DNA from: Paratrimastix pyriformis
Taxonomy: Eukaryota > Preaxostyla > Paratrimastigidae
Assembly: GCA_027972325.1 (NCBI GenBank)
Contig: JAPMOS010000280.1
Span: 1 to 35,541, forward strand
Direction: 5' to 3'
Length of the DNA stretch: 35,541 nt
The position numbers and the translations under genes are program-made. The notes under the pieces are model-generated. The model saw only the letters and a program-made list of their open reading frames with translations. It was not told the origin of the DNA and ran no database searches. Of the stretch, positions 20,084-29,444 are shown piece after piece (the first letter of the stretch is position 1; every line of letters begins with the position of its first letter).

Positions 20084-21700
20084 TTAACATATTCCGTCTC
20101 CACTTTGTTCCCCCACACACACCCGCTCCTTGATGGCCTCCACGTACTGCGGCATCGTGCCCTTCCACTGAAACCTACCGCCCACAATCAGGTCAGCCAC
20201 ACTCCTGATGCCCCTCTTCATGAGTGTCTGCCTATGCTGCTTGGTGGATTTTGCATGGCTCTGCCAGCTCCTCCAGTGTTGTCGGCATTCCCCATTCCGC
20301 TTCCTTTTCAATACTTCCCCATCCCTCACGATGGCCAACCCTTCTTGTGCAAGATCCTCAACATCCCCGACACCACCCCGGCATCTTCTCCTTCGCGTGC
20401 AGTCTGACCCACTTCCGGGGTTGTCCAGCAGCGGCTCACTCGTCGTCCACAACTTTTGCAGCAGGGCTATCTCTTCACGGAGCATCACGCCGCACCCTTG
20501 TTGGTCTGCCACCCTGCCCAGCAGTTGCGTGAGCACCATCATGTCGTGCACATCCACCGGGTCCTTGAGACCCATCCCACCCTCATCCTCCGGGAAGAAG
20601 AGCACCTCCGCCGGGTCGCATTTCCCCAAGCACCCACCGATCTCTCCCTGAAATACTCGCGCATAGCGCTGTTGAAGAATCTCAAGGTCCTTCTGCGGCA
20701 TGGGGCACTGCCTCGCCGTATATTGTAGGCACGTCGACACGCACTCGTTGATCATCTGCACCATCAACCTCGGTGGGACCTTCTTGTCCATCAGCCTGTG
20801 CAACCTCCCACACATTTTCTGGATGACCTTCTCCGTGTTGATCTTCATGTTCATCTCCTCGTCTATCCAAATTCCCAGGTACCGGATGGCCCCACCCTTC
20901 TGCTGGACCTTGATGACTCGACCCTCACCCAGGTCCAGGTCCGTCTTGCTCTTCACCCCCACACAGGTAGTCACACTTGGTCCACGACAGCTGCATACCC
21001 GCCTCCTCCACCTTCCGTCTCACTGTGTTGACCAACCGTACCATCTGCTCCTTGGTTCGAGTGACCAGCATCACATCGTCAGCAAAGGCAAGGACTTTCA
21101 CCTTCCTTCCACCACCCAGGATATACCGCACCTCTGCCACCTTCCTCCATGAATGAGATAAACAGACATGAAAGCGGGTCCCCTGACTAATGCCTCTCTA
21201 TCTCATAGCTCTCCGTCAGCCCGAAACCCGTAATGACTTTGGCCTTCCTCCCTCGTACAGACTCTCCACATACCTGATGAATGCCTCCTCAACCCCCATC
21301 CGTCTCAACCCCTCCTCAGTGCGTCCATGTCCACTGTATCATAGGCCTTTTGATATCTAACGAGCACATGTGCCTCCCATAATTTTCGAGTCAGTGAGCA
21401 CTCCCATAATTTCTGCAATTGGGGTCTCAATCCTCCTCCCTCTCAGAAACCCAAACTGCTCCTCTCCAAATACATTCCTTTGCACGCACCATTCTTGGAA
21501 CCGCGACGCCACCACCACCTGCAATCCCTTCAAAAAGAGCTGTATCAAAGTGATTGGCCTTCTGCCTGCAGGGTCACCAGGGTGTTCTGTCTGCGACTTC
21601 GTGGCCATGAACACCGAACTGACTCTTGAGCTCTGCGGCACTTCACTCCGCTCCAACATCTCATTGTATCTCCTCCCAACCACTCTTTGATCTCTTCCCC
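20084..21700 (-). pseudogene. Reverse transcriptase of the LINE
   Basis: The order of LINE RT motifs is clear: G-R-R-P-I-T-L-I-Q-L (about 21560) and E-Q-F-G-F-L-R-G-R (about 21450), motif A with Y-D-T-V-D (Asp codon 21338-21340), motif B with S-G-D-P-L-S-C-L-F-I (about 21170), motif C F-A-D-D (21075-21086), then R-Y-L-G-I-W-I (about 20880) in the thumb. The C-terminal part (RYARVFQGEIGG, EDEGGMGL) runs to about 20084. The enzyme copies LINE RNA at a nicked target. Frames change between 21357 and 21140 and again near 20950, and a stop stands just before motif B, so it cannot be made as one protein. Confidence 0.88.
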
Positions 21701-21782
21701 ACAGGCATGGATCATCTCTGCCGTCACTCCATCCGGGCCCGCCGCCTTACCATCGGGGAGCGCCCCCAGGATTGTCTCAACA

Positions 21783-22241
21783 TCATGCGTTGTGAGGGGC
21801 CATGATCACCCTCCCTTCTTCCTGCGGCCTTCCTTCTGGCACCCGCCCCACCCTCGGGCCCACCGGCAACACCCTCCTTGCCAGGTCCGCCATGAAGTTC
21901 CTCCATCCATTCTTCACCGACTCCGGATCTGTGACCACTTTGTCCACCTTTCCCTCCACATTCTTAGTTGCATACGACGTGACCGGCGCCACCCCGTCTG
22001 TCATGATGCCCTTATATATGCGCTTGCGCTTCCCTTCCAACGCCCGATCCCTCTTCCTGTAGTGCACGCCTCTCATTTTGGCCAACTGCTTCTGCATTTC
22101 CCTCCTCAGGCTCGGGTCCCGCTCCGCCATCGCCATCCGTCTCAGCTTCTTCATGCGATGGGGCTCATAATCCCTGTCTGTGTTGGCCACGTCCCGGAAC
22201 CCAAACACCTTCCCCGCCGTCTCCCGCAGGATCCCACTCAT
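21783..22241 (-). pseudogene. Linker between LINE endonuclease and RT
   Basis: A basic, helical stretch (RMKKLRRMAMAERDPSLRREMQKQL region) that in LINEs joins the endonuclease to the RT. It has no recognisable domain. It begins where the endonuclease frame ends, so another frameshift lies near 22240. Confidence 0.6.
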
Positions 22242-22447
22242 CTGCTCGAACGATGGGTCCGCCCCTTCTCCATCGCCTTCCGAAGCAATTCCGCCACTTT
22301 CTCCCGGTACGTGCGCATCTTCCCCACCATCCCTTCATACTCATCCCTTCCTCTCTCCCGCAGCAACGCATCCAGGTCCGACTTGGACGGGCAGATGGCC
22401 ACCTTCCTCCGCAGCGTTCCCGCCCATGCCGGCAACATGTTCCTCAA

Positions 22448-23194
22448 GTCAGTGACTACCATGTGATGGTCTGTGACTTCCTGCCATTGAACCTCCTCAT
22501 TTCTCCACACCCACATATTGTCCAGCAATCGTGCCATCGTCCCCCTTTGCGTTGCGCAAGCAAAGGTCCAGCCTGGCCTCCCTTTCTTCCCCCTTGCTTG
22601 CCCTCCTCCTCCACCTCCCCTTCCTCCTTTCTTCTTGTTGCGCACGAATGTGATCTCGTTCTGCTTACCCACCATCTTCGCCGTGTCATACAGACCCAGC
22701 ATCTCCTGCTCACCAACCTCCTTGGCCCAGCTATTCGCGTCCGTGTACACCACCACGCCCCTCCCCTCAGCTGCTCCCTCCGCCATGCACTCTTCCAACC
22801 TCCTGATAATGACATTCCTTACCCTCACCTTGTCCTCTCCCTCCCCAGTTGGGTAGTACAGATTTATGAGCCTCAGGTTGGTCTTCCCCTCCGACCAATC
22901 GAGAAACATCAAGTAGCCAGGGATCACCTCCCTGACCTTGCGCACTGCTATCTGTAAGGTCCGCCTATACCCAATCATCACCCCTCCCTTGGGGTGCCGC
23001 GCATCTGCGTCCTCCACCACCGAGCTCCTCCAGCACCACCCCTTCATCCACTTCTCCTCCAACTGTTGCTTGTTGTCTTTCGTACCTTTCGTCTCTTGCA
23101 GGAGGGCAATGTTGACCCCCCCAACTCGCAGCAGGTCCGCCACATTGCTCTTCTTCCAGTCTGACCCCAACCCACGCACGTTCCACCCCACGAC
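22448..23194 (-). CDS. APE-type endonuclease domain of the LINE
   Basis: Lies at about residues 252-500 of an open stretch of 569 residues starting at 23947. Catalytic motifs of the exonuclease-endonuclease-phosphatase fold are present: Asn256 in G-W-N-V-R-G-L-G, Glu285 in L-L-Q-E-T-K-G, Asp403 and Asn405 in Y-T-D-A-N-S, and Asp493-His494 in V-T-D-H-H. It nicks target DNA to prime reverse transcription. The same open stretch carries the USP His box upstream, so endonuclease and deubiquitinase were parts of one protein. A Gly/Lys-rich insert sits at residues 436-458. Confidence 0.9.
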
Positions 23195-23639
23195 CCTCCT
23201 CCTTCCCTCCTCCCTCGCCGGCAGCCCCACCCTCAGGTTGGCCTCCTTCTTGCCCTGGCACCACTTCTCCACCCCCTGGAATTCCTCCTCCTCCGCCTTC
23301 TCGTCATATGTCTTCTCGATATCCCTCATCTTTGCCACCTGCCTCTTCTTCCTTGTCGCGTCCTTCTTCCCGCGCTTCTTCCTGGCCTTTCTGCTCATCC
23401 CGTCCCCAGGATACCTGGGCACCCCCGGGTAGGAGTCCCCGTTACCGGGCGCACCCCGGACTGCCCCACCCTCATGCTCCTCCAGGTCTTCACCTCTCCC
23501 CGCCTTACCCGTCTCCCTCTTCGTCCCCCTTGTGCCCTCCCGCCTGCCCCCCCTTCTTTTGCTCCCCCCTCCAAAAAGCCGGTCCCCACATCGAACGCTG
23601 CATTCTCGACCCCATCCCTGCCCCCGCCACATAAAGATG

Positions 23640-24345
23640 TCGCCATTCTTCGTCTCTTCCTCGCCCACCTCCCTCACCACGCTGTCATCGAAGCGCCACC
23701 ATGCCCCTTCAATCCTCTTCACCGCCACCCAATGTCGCCCCCTCCTCTCCTTTCGCAGAACTCCGCCGCCGCCTCCAGGCGGTAATTCGTGCCAAGAACT
23801 TCCACGGGGTCCGGCTGCACCCGCCACTGCGACTGGTCCACCCTGCCGTCCCGCCGATCGCGAACCACCTGGACCACCATGACATCCTCCATGCCCACCG
23901 CCCGTTCCTCCTGCGCGTGCCACCGATCGGCACCACACTCTGGGCACCTCTTCCGCACCCGTCCGTCCGCCATCACCACCTTCCGGACCGCTTCACTCAT
24001 TCTGTCACCGTCCCTCTCCAGACGCACCACCAGGCAGTCCCGCTCCCTTTCGCGGCCCTCGCTCACCCTTCCGCATTCCTGACAGACGTGCACCACCCTC
24101 ATCCGCGCTCCTGTCGGGATCAGAGCTTTCCTCAGCAGGTCCGCCACCGCATCCCCTGCATCCCCATCATGAAGCTCATCCAGCCCATCAATCCCCTTCT
24201 CCCAGATTGCCTGCTCCATACCCGGGTCTCCCCAATCACCCCTCTCACAACATCGAACAACTGCCCGGCCCCCCACCGCTTCCACCACCTGGAGGCTGTT
24301 GCCACCCAACAACGGTGGCCCGACTTATTACACACGCCTCTGTCC
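23640..24345 (-). pseudogene. Ubiquitin-specific protease (USP) domain in the LINE
   Basis: Landmarks of a C19 deubiquitinase appear in the right order. The Cys box reads N-K-S-G-H-R-C-W (Cys codon 24309-24311) followed in a shifted frame by N-S-L-Q-V-V-E-A-V. A G-D-A-V-A-D-L-L stretch near 24150 corresponds to the QDAxEFL region. Two zinc-finger pairs follow, C-Q-E-C near 24084 and C-P-E-C near 23946, as in the USP fingers. Then come a N-Y-R-L-E-A stretch near 23780, the His box R-H-W-V-A-V (His codon 23732-23734) and W-W-R-F-D-D-S. The domain cleaves ubiquitin from proteins in known USPs. Two frameshifts, one in the Cys box and one just before the His box, disable this copy. It lies N-terminal to the endonuclease. 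Confidence 0.82.
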
Positions 24346-25354
24346 CTCCCGACCCCCGCCCCCCTGCGACAAGCCAACCCCATCAACTTCCCTCCAGTTC
24401 GCCACCACCGCCAAACAACTCGCCCGGTCGCTCGATCATCCCTCCATCCGTCAATCTCTCACTGTCACGTCCCTCCCCTTCCATCAGAGCCTCCTTCTCC
24501 TCCCGTACCTCGTCCTCGTCCGCCTCTTCGGGCCAGTCTCTTTGCCTGCCACTCCCCCCCTCCCAGTCCGCCAGCTGGGATCCTGCCCCCACCAAAGCCC
24601 AAACCTCCGCCGCTCCATCATCCACACTCTCCTTCCACTCCGCCTCGCTTTTTAGAACCGCGTCGAGTTCCCACGCTCTCCGATTCACGCCCGCACCTCC
24701 CCATTGAGCCATCGCCACCAGTAAACAGATTCCCACCCATCGATTCCCCCCCAAATAGATTTCGTTTGGTCCAATAACGATGTCCTCGCACTCCCCCTTC
24801 ATCTGAGCCCAGAGCCTGTGGTATTCCCCGCCCCCTCGCTTGGATCAAGTCGATCAGGGCCATCTTCCAAAACAAAGCCCCTGCATGAACACGCACAACC
24901 TACCAACACTACCTATCAAAATCGTCAAAAAGGATATCCACCAAACCGCCATCATTCCCTGCCAACTCATGCAGAGACCCGTCCGCCCAACTCCGGCCGA
25001 AGATTCCCTCCCCGGGGGGTGCTCAACCTGGCAGTAGCAAGCTGCCCCATCAGTTTCCTCCACCGTCCGCTCTACCCCATTCCTCTGTTTCAATTCCCCG
25101 GTCTTTTTTTTCACCAAATCAGATCCCCATCCGCTCGTTCTTCTTCCTCCTACGCTGCCCTCTCCGGCTGGCCGATTCCCCACCGATCGCCACGTTTCCT
25201 TTGCCACGCCTCCTTCTTCCTTTTGGTCCGTCCCCAACATTATTCTATTATCACAGCTCCTCCATTTCTGATACAGCAGCCGTCCCCACCCGCAGGCCGG
25301 CCCCTGATCATGTTGCCCAAGTTCACACCCATTTTCTCCAGTCTGTGTAACAAA
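24346..25354 (-). other. LINE 5' part: acidic N-terminal region and untranslated region
   Basis: An open stretch at 24383-24802 (139 residues) is rich in Glu, Gly and Trp with an acidic run (DWPEEADEDEVREEKEA) and no known domain. It probably precedes the USP domain. From about 24900 to 25354 no convincing coding signal is seen; it is likely the 5' untranslated region. No promoter was recognised. Confidence 0.45.
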
Positions 25355-25426
25355 CCACCACTTCACCCACCATTTTCCTTCAATAAGATCGATCGTGCCC
25401 CCATGCGAGTGGCCCAACGACGATAC
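25355..25426. repeat. 72-bp flank shared in inverse with 9197-9267
   Basis: Inverse match to 9197-9267, again directly beside an outer left-type DIRS end. Similarity stops at CCACCAC on the left side, where the LINE-like sequence continues without a counterpart at 9268. Confidence 0.8.
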
Positions 25427-26045
25427 TGAGTCGACAGCCGAAGTCGAGGCAGGATAGGTGCTATATCTCCTTGTTCTTCATGATAAACACCACACAATGC
25501 AGAAAAGTCACAAGTCAAACCCAGGTGAAAGCACTTGGAAACATCTCAAAAAAAGTGTCCTGGGTGGAGAACCGGTCAGGATGGACATGGGTCGACCGGT
25601 GGTCGATAGGGTTGGTTCGACCGAAAAAAACCAATCCTAAAATTAAAATCGTATGGTCACGACGGGCAGCGTGTCCAATACGCGTCCATAAATCACAACA
25701 AAAATCGGAGAGAGAGGTCAAAGGGAGCCAAGAACATCGGGCGAAAAGAAAAAAATTAACACGCATCGGAAGGGGTGAGATTCGGGGTTAACGGCCCGAG
25801 ATTCGGCAAATCTCCGATCTCCGAAAACCGTTAAGGTAATTGCGGGCCAACGGTCCATGATCGAACCGTGAAGTGACCCCGATTTGGGCTCCGGAAGGGG
25901 TCCCAAGAGAGGGTAAAAGGCACGGATGTCGAAATCACAACAGAGCAAAAGTTGAAAAATGAGATCTGAAATTTCCCGCCCAATTCCAGTACTTAAGGGG
26001 CGCCCCGGACCAGCACAGTGCCTTCGTTTTGGAGTGGTGTTCTCC
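25427..26045 (+). repeat. Left inverted terminal repeat of DIRS copy D
   Basis: About 600 bases, the inverse of 14712-15300 in copy C, plus the left-type outer end. It is the cleanest left terminus in the window. Confidence 0.9.
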
Positions 26046-26175
26046 GTACGAGTCGCGGCAGAGGCGGCCGGTTGAAATGGCGTACAAACCCCGTCAGTAG
26101 CAGCAGGATGGGTGCGGGTGGGTCCAGCGCTCAAGGGAGAAGCAGAAAATTAAAAACAGCAGACAAGAGGGAGGG

Positions 26176-26274
26176 TAGCACCTATCCTGCCTCGACTTCG
26201 GCTGTCGACTCACTATCCATCGTAAGACTCAGGATAGCAGCCGACAGCCTCCGTCTTCGGCAGTCTAGGTGCTA
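26176..26274. repeat. Internal complementary region of DIRS copy D
   Basis: 26176-26212 is the inverse of the left outer end at 25427-25463. 26213-26274 is the inverse of the right outer end at 15294-15355 of copy C. The two halves meet at GACTCA|CTATCC, which is the head-to-tail junction expected in a circular DIRS intermediate. Confidence 0.88.
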
Positions 26275-26869
26275 TCACATGCAGAGAGAGTCGTGGGAGA
26301 AAAGCAAAACAGAAAACCCACAGCAGCGCAGCATCTAGTCGGCTGGCCGCAGACAAAAAGGAAAAAATGAAAATTCCCAGAAAGGCATGCCAAAACCAGC
26401 ATCTAGTCGGCCGGCGGCAGCAGGAAACACAGAAAACATAAAACAGACAAATGAGGCCCGGCGCGGCGCGGCAACTCAAAAGCACTCGCCGGCGGGCAGG
26501 CTGGACGAATCCGCCTCGAGCTCGTCGTTCTCGTCGTCATCAGACGGCCTGGCCCAGAGAGCGCTCCGGCGGCGGCGGCGCGGAGCAGAAGGCGCCCTGC
26601 TCGAGCGGCGGCGAGCAGGCGCAGCAGGCGTGCTCGTGGCATCGCCCGAAGGACTCGCCTCATCGGAAACGTCGTCGTCGCATATCACAACGCGCTGGCG
26701 TGGCGGAGCGGCCGGGCGGTGACGCGGCGTGGCCGCCGACAGCGAGCGACGAAGCAGGCGAGCCTGGCGGCAGGGGCGGAGGCGGAGGCGCCGGACGCAC
26801 GGCCTGGACGAGATCCGTGGCGGCGAGCGGCGCGGCGGCGCCAGGGGCACGGGGCGGCGGCGGCGGCGG

Positions 26870-27790
26870 CGCCGGGGCGAACATCAGGTCGGTGAAGTTG
26901 CTGTCGACGCCCGTCTGCACGTAGTGCTGCGCAAACACTTTGGCCGAAGCCCAGCGGCCCAGGTGCAGGATCTTGTCGGGCATGACCTCGCGCGCAATGG
27001 CCCAGCTGGCCCCGCCACGGCGGAAGCCGCGGGCCGAGAGGAGCGAGCGATCGCCCCGCCGGCGACGATGACCTCGTTGAGGATGTGGCTGATGGTGGCC
27101 GGCTTGACGCCCTCGTAGGGGCGGCGCAGCTGGATAACGACCCGCGACGGTCCGGGCGGGTCGGGGCGCATGGCGCGCGTGCGGCGGAGCCAGCACTGGT
27201 AGCAGCTCACCGGGTCGAGCAGCGCATCGGCGGCGCGCCAGATGGTGACGGAGGCGCCCTGGGCGGTGTAGTCGTTCTTGAAGCCCAGCAGGCAGACCAC
27301 CAGCCGATCGGCGGCCGGCGGCACGGCCACCTGCGCCACGGTGGGCAGGGTCACGTCCGAGGGCCGAAGCAGCGCCAGGAAGGCCAGCAGGGCGACCAGC
27401 TTGGCGCGGAGGCGCTCCAGCGGAAGCGCGTCGTTGGGGCCCCACCGGTGGAAGAGCTCCACCAGCAGGGTGGGCGGCACGGGCAGCCCTTCTGGACGGG
27501 CTGCGTGGTGCGGCGCAGACGGATGGCCTTGCGCAGGCGTCCGTAAAGGTGGTCTCGCGCCGGGGAAGGCACCCCAAGCGCGTCGTGAATCAGATTGACC
27601 ACAGTGGCGATGAGCGACAGAGTCGACCGGGGCCGGCAGCTGGCCCGGTTAGCCTCGTCGGTGTAGTCGGCCAGCGCGCTCACGGGCATGGGCACCAGCG
27701 GGATGCCCCGGCGGGCGCAGAACCGTGCCAGGGCACGCAGCCGGTTGGTGAGGCTCCTCTCGGTGGTGGGCTTTACAGCAGCCGAGACAA
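26870..27790 (-). pseudogene. Tyrosine recombinase region of DIRS copy D
   Basis: Same landmarks as in copy C: RLRALARFC start, VVNLIHDALG, the L-R-P-S-D-V box near 27350 and the G-R-W and H-Y-V stretches near 26930. Pro/Ala-rich sequence continues towards 26460. It is broken by few changes and close in sequence to copy C. Confidence 0.8.
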
Positions 27791-28151
27791 GTAGCTGGCG
27801 ACCTTGGGCGCTCCAATGGGCCGCTCCGGCCGCCCAGAAATCCTGAAGGCGCAGACGCGCCAGCTGAGGTTCTTCGTCGGCTCCGAGTGGCCGGAAGCAG
27901 CCGGGCGGAAGGCCCGCGGGTCCTGCGGCAGGAGCACGGGCCAGTCCACCGTCAGGGCCAGCAGCAGGGGCCACCAGGGCTGGCTCGGCCAGACCGGGGC
28001 CAGCAGGGTGCACTCCACGCCGGGCCCGGAGTGCTGCAGGTGGCGCAGGACGCGGTGGATCTGCGAAAAGGGGGGGTTGACCCAGCTGTTCTCGCCGGGC
28101 TCCCACCGGGCCGAAAACGTGTCGGCGCGCAGGGACTGCACATCGCGGTGG

Positions 28152-28614
28152 AGTAAGTAAAGGAGACCCCGTACATAAAACTTTTTATGATGGGAAGAGG
28201 TCATGGAGTGATGGTTATTAAGAAAAGTGCCATCATAAATGGGCTGACCTGCACCTGCCCATCATAAAAACTTCGTCATTTTATGAAAATCCTCGTCGGG
28301 ATTTGTGACGTGAAATTTTCCATCTACTGGTAGGCGTAGGGTGGGAAAAGGGAGAGTGAGACGTATGGGGATACATGAAATTGATTTCCTAACATGAATT
28401 CAATTTTATTTCCTTCATTTTATGTCCTCTCCTTATGTTATTCATCTTCTGACTTCTTCTCTCTGTCTTCTAACGAATAGGATCCGAAGTTGGGGAGAAG
28501 ACGCAGTCTTCACACTCAAACTTTGTTCTAGTCATATTCTGATCTCTCCTTTTTATTCTTTTTATTTCTTTCATCTTATGACGTAAAGTTCCAATTATTT
28601 AGAGAAAATAAGTT
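28152..28614. other. AT-rich spacer with a short inverted repeat, no gene seen
   Basis: Lies between the truncated DIRS copy D and the Polinton block. No convincing reading frame. It contains a perfect 13-base inverted repeat, TTTTTATGATGGG at 28182-28194 against CCCATCATAAAAA at 28258-28270. A related CCATCATAAA lies between them near 28230. It could be spacer or a small unrelated element. Confidence 0.45.
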
Positions 28615-29205
28615 CTATCCCATGTAAGTTAAATCTTCTGACTTATTTCCGACCATGTATTGTCCAGTGAAAGGGTTTCGATAGCCATGTGTGATGCCGA
28701 TCTTTGGACCGTGAATCTTCATATCACCTATGACCTTGCGGATCGCGCCAGGTAATTCGGCGACACCATCAACAATTTCGGCCCCTATTCCGTCACCGAC
28801 CATCATCGTATCTTTTATTGGTCTTTTGTAATATTCACGTGGATGTTTTTTTTTTAATATTGCGTCAACCTGTGGTTTTAAGAAGCGAATATATCTATCT
28901 TCCGGAATATCTTCGACTGAACCATCTGTTTTGACTAATTGAACAACCGAATTACCATCGTCGTCAATATAAGTCATAGGCTGGCCATTTAAAACGACAT
29001 CGGAGAAATCGTAGTCTTTTAGACTGCCCCCGGAGTGTCGCGCTTTCCTGATACCACGAGAAGGACCTTTCACAATTCGAAACACAGTTTTATTATATTT
29101 TTGACCAACACGCCCTAAAGAACGATTTTGTTTGGTATCTTTGTAAGTTCCAGACATAATGATTTTCTCTGCTTGAGCACCATTTTTTAAAGTGATAATA
29201 GGCAT
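28615..29205 (-). CDS. Unknown Polinton protein, 196 residues, possible protease site
   Basis: Not recognised. The N-terminal 60 residues are basic (KDTKQNRSLGR, RGIRKARHSGG). The middle has an acidic Y-I-D-D-D-G-N segment and a K-K-K-H-P-R-E-Y-Y-K-R stretch. Residues 135-139 (M-V-G-D-G) match the adenain consensus M/I/L-x-G-x|G and are followed by a glycine-rich tail with THGYRNPFTGQY. It is the last gene of the minus-strand structural block, 42 bases after the 48-residue gene. A basic core or capsid role is possible from charge and context, but not shown. Confidence 0.65.
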   Translation of the reverse strand: MPIITLKNGAQAEKIIMSGTYKDTKQNRSLGRVGQKYNKTVFRIVKGPSRGIRKARHSGGSLKDYDFSDVVLNGQPMTYIDDDGNSVVQLVKTDGSVEDIPEDRYIRFLKPQVDAILKKKHPREYYKRPIKDTMMVGDGIGAEIVDGVAELPGAIRKVIGDMKIHGPKIGITHGYRNPFTGQYMVGNKSEDLTYMG

Positions 29206-29210
29206 TAATA

Positions 29211-29222
29211 TATAATTATAGA
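29211..29222 (-). promoter_or_regulatory. TATA-like motif before the 196-residue gene
   Basis: On the minus strand CTATAATTATA lies a few bases before the ATG at 29205, in the same position as in other genes of the block. Confidence 0.45.
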
Positions 29223-29247
29223 AGAAAATAATTATATATTCGTATAT

Positions 29248-29394
29248 TTATCGCATTGTTAAGAAAGATGGTAAGGGAGTTCCCGGGAGCATGAGACCAC
29301 GACCTAAACGTAATATTTTATGAATTGTAGAGCGACGTTTTGTAGTTCCTGAAGTTTTATGGGTTTTTTTCTTGTGAGTTTTTTTACCAGGCAT
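29248..29394 (-). CDS. Small basic protein, 48 residues (core-peptide-like)
   Basis: A short gene between the major capsid gene and the 196-residue gene. It begins MPGKKTHKKKTHK and ends LPSFLTMR, with about a third of its residues Lys, Arg or His. A TATA-like AT run (TCTATATAATATAAT on the + strand at 29395-29409) lies directly before the ATG. Size, charge and position beside the capsid genes recall adenovirus core peptide pX (mu), but there is no sequence match to claim. An L-G-R-G stretch near residue 31 is near but not equal to the adenain consensus. It looks whole. Confidence 0.6.
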   Translation of the reverse strand: MPGKKTHKKKTHKTSGTTKRRSTIHKILRLGRGLMLPGTPLPSFLTMR

Positions 29395-29409
29395 TCTATA
29401 TAATATAAT
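29395..29409 (-). promoter_or_regulatory. TATA-like motif before the 48-residue gene
   Basis: TATATTATATAGA in the gene's sense lies right before its ATG. Confidence 0.45.
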
Positions 29410-29444
29410 GATGAGAAAATATTTAATTATTTTTAAATTTTATT

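Larger units (their letters stand above)
18709..25354 (-). mobile_element. LINE with USP, APE endonuclease, RT and RNase H
   Basis: A 6.6 kb minus-strand non-LTR retrotransposon, purine-rich in its own sense. From its 5' end it carries a low-complexity acidic N-terminal part, a USP-type deubiquitinase domain (about 24345-23640), an apurinic-type endonuclease (23194-22448), a reverse transcriptase with F-A-D-D at 21075-21086, an RNase H domain (about 19610-19200), a short 3' region and a (CCCA)n tail. APE plus RNase H fits the I/Tad1/R1-like groups, but I cannot assign the clade. Several frameshifts separate the domains, and one in-frame stop lies in the RT motif B stretch near 21190, so this copy is dead. 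The exact 5' end is uncertain; it may extend to 25426. Confidence 0.85.
25427..28151 (-). mobile_element. DIRS-like retrotransposon, copy D (truncated)
   Basis: Begins with an intact left-type end (TGAGTCGACAGCC) and a full left terminal repeat, has a complete internal complementary region, and then the tyrosine recombinase and part of the RNase H region on the minus strand. At about 28151 similarity to copy C ends abruptly in the RNase H region and AT-rich DNA follows. Gag, reverse transcriptase and right terminal repeat are missing. Sequence is very close to copy C, so it is probably of similar age. Treated as a fossil, truncated and broken. Confidence 0.9.

Noticed and set aside
23701-24777. 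Pro/His-rich + strand frame of 358 residues
   Set aside because: It is the antisense shadow of the LINE's USP and N-terminal region; low complexity from C-rich DNA and no domain.
15347-28614. A Polinton protein-primed DNA polymerase gene
   Set aside because: None of the usual polymerase B motifs were recognised in any AT-rich part of the window; it may lie right of 35541 or be lost.
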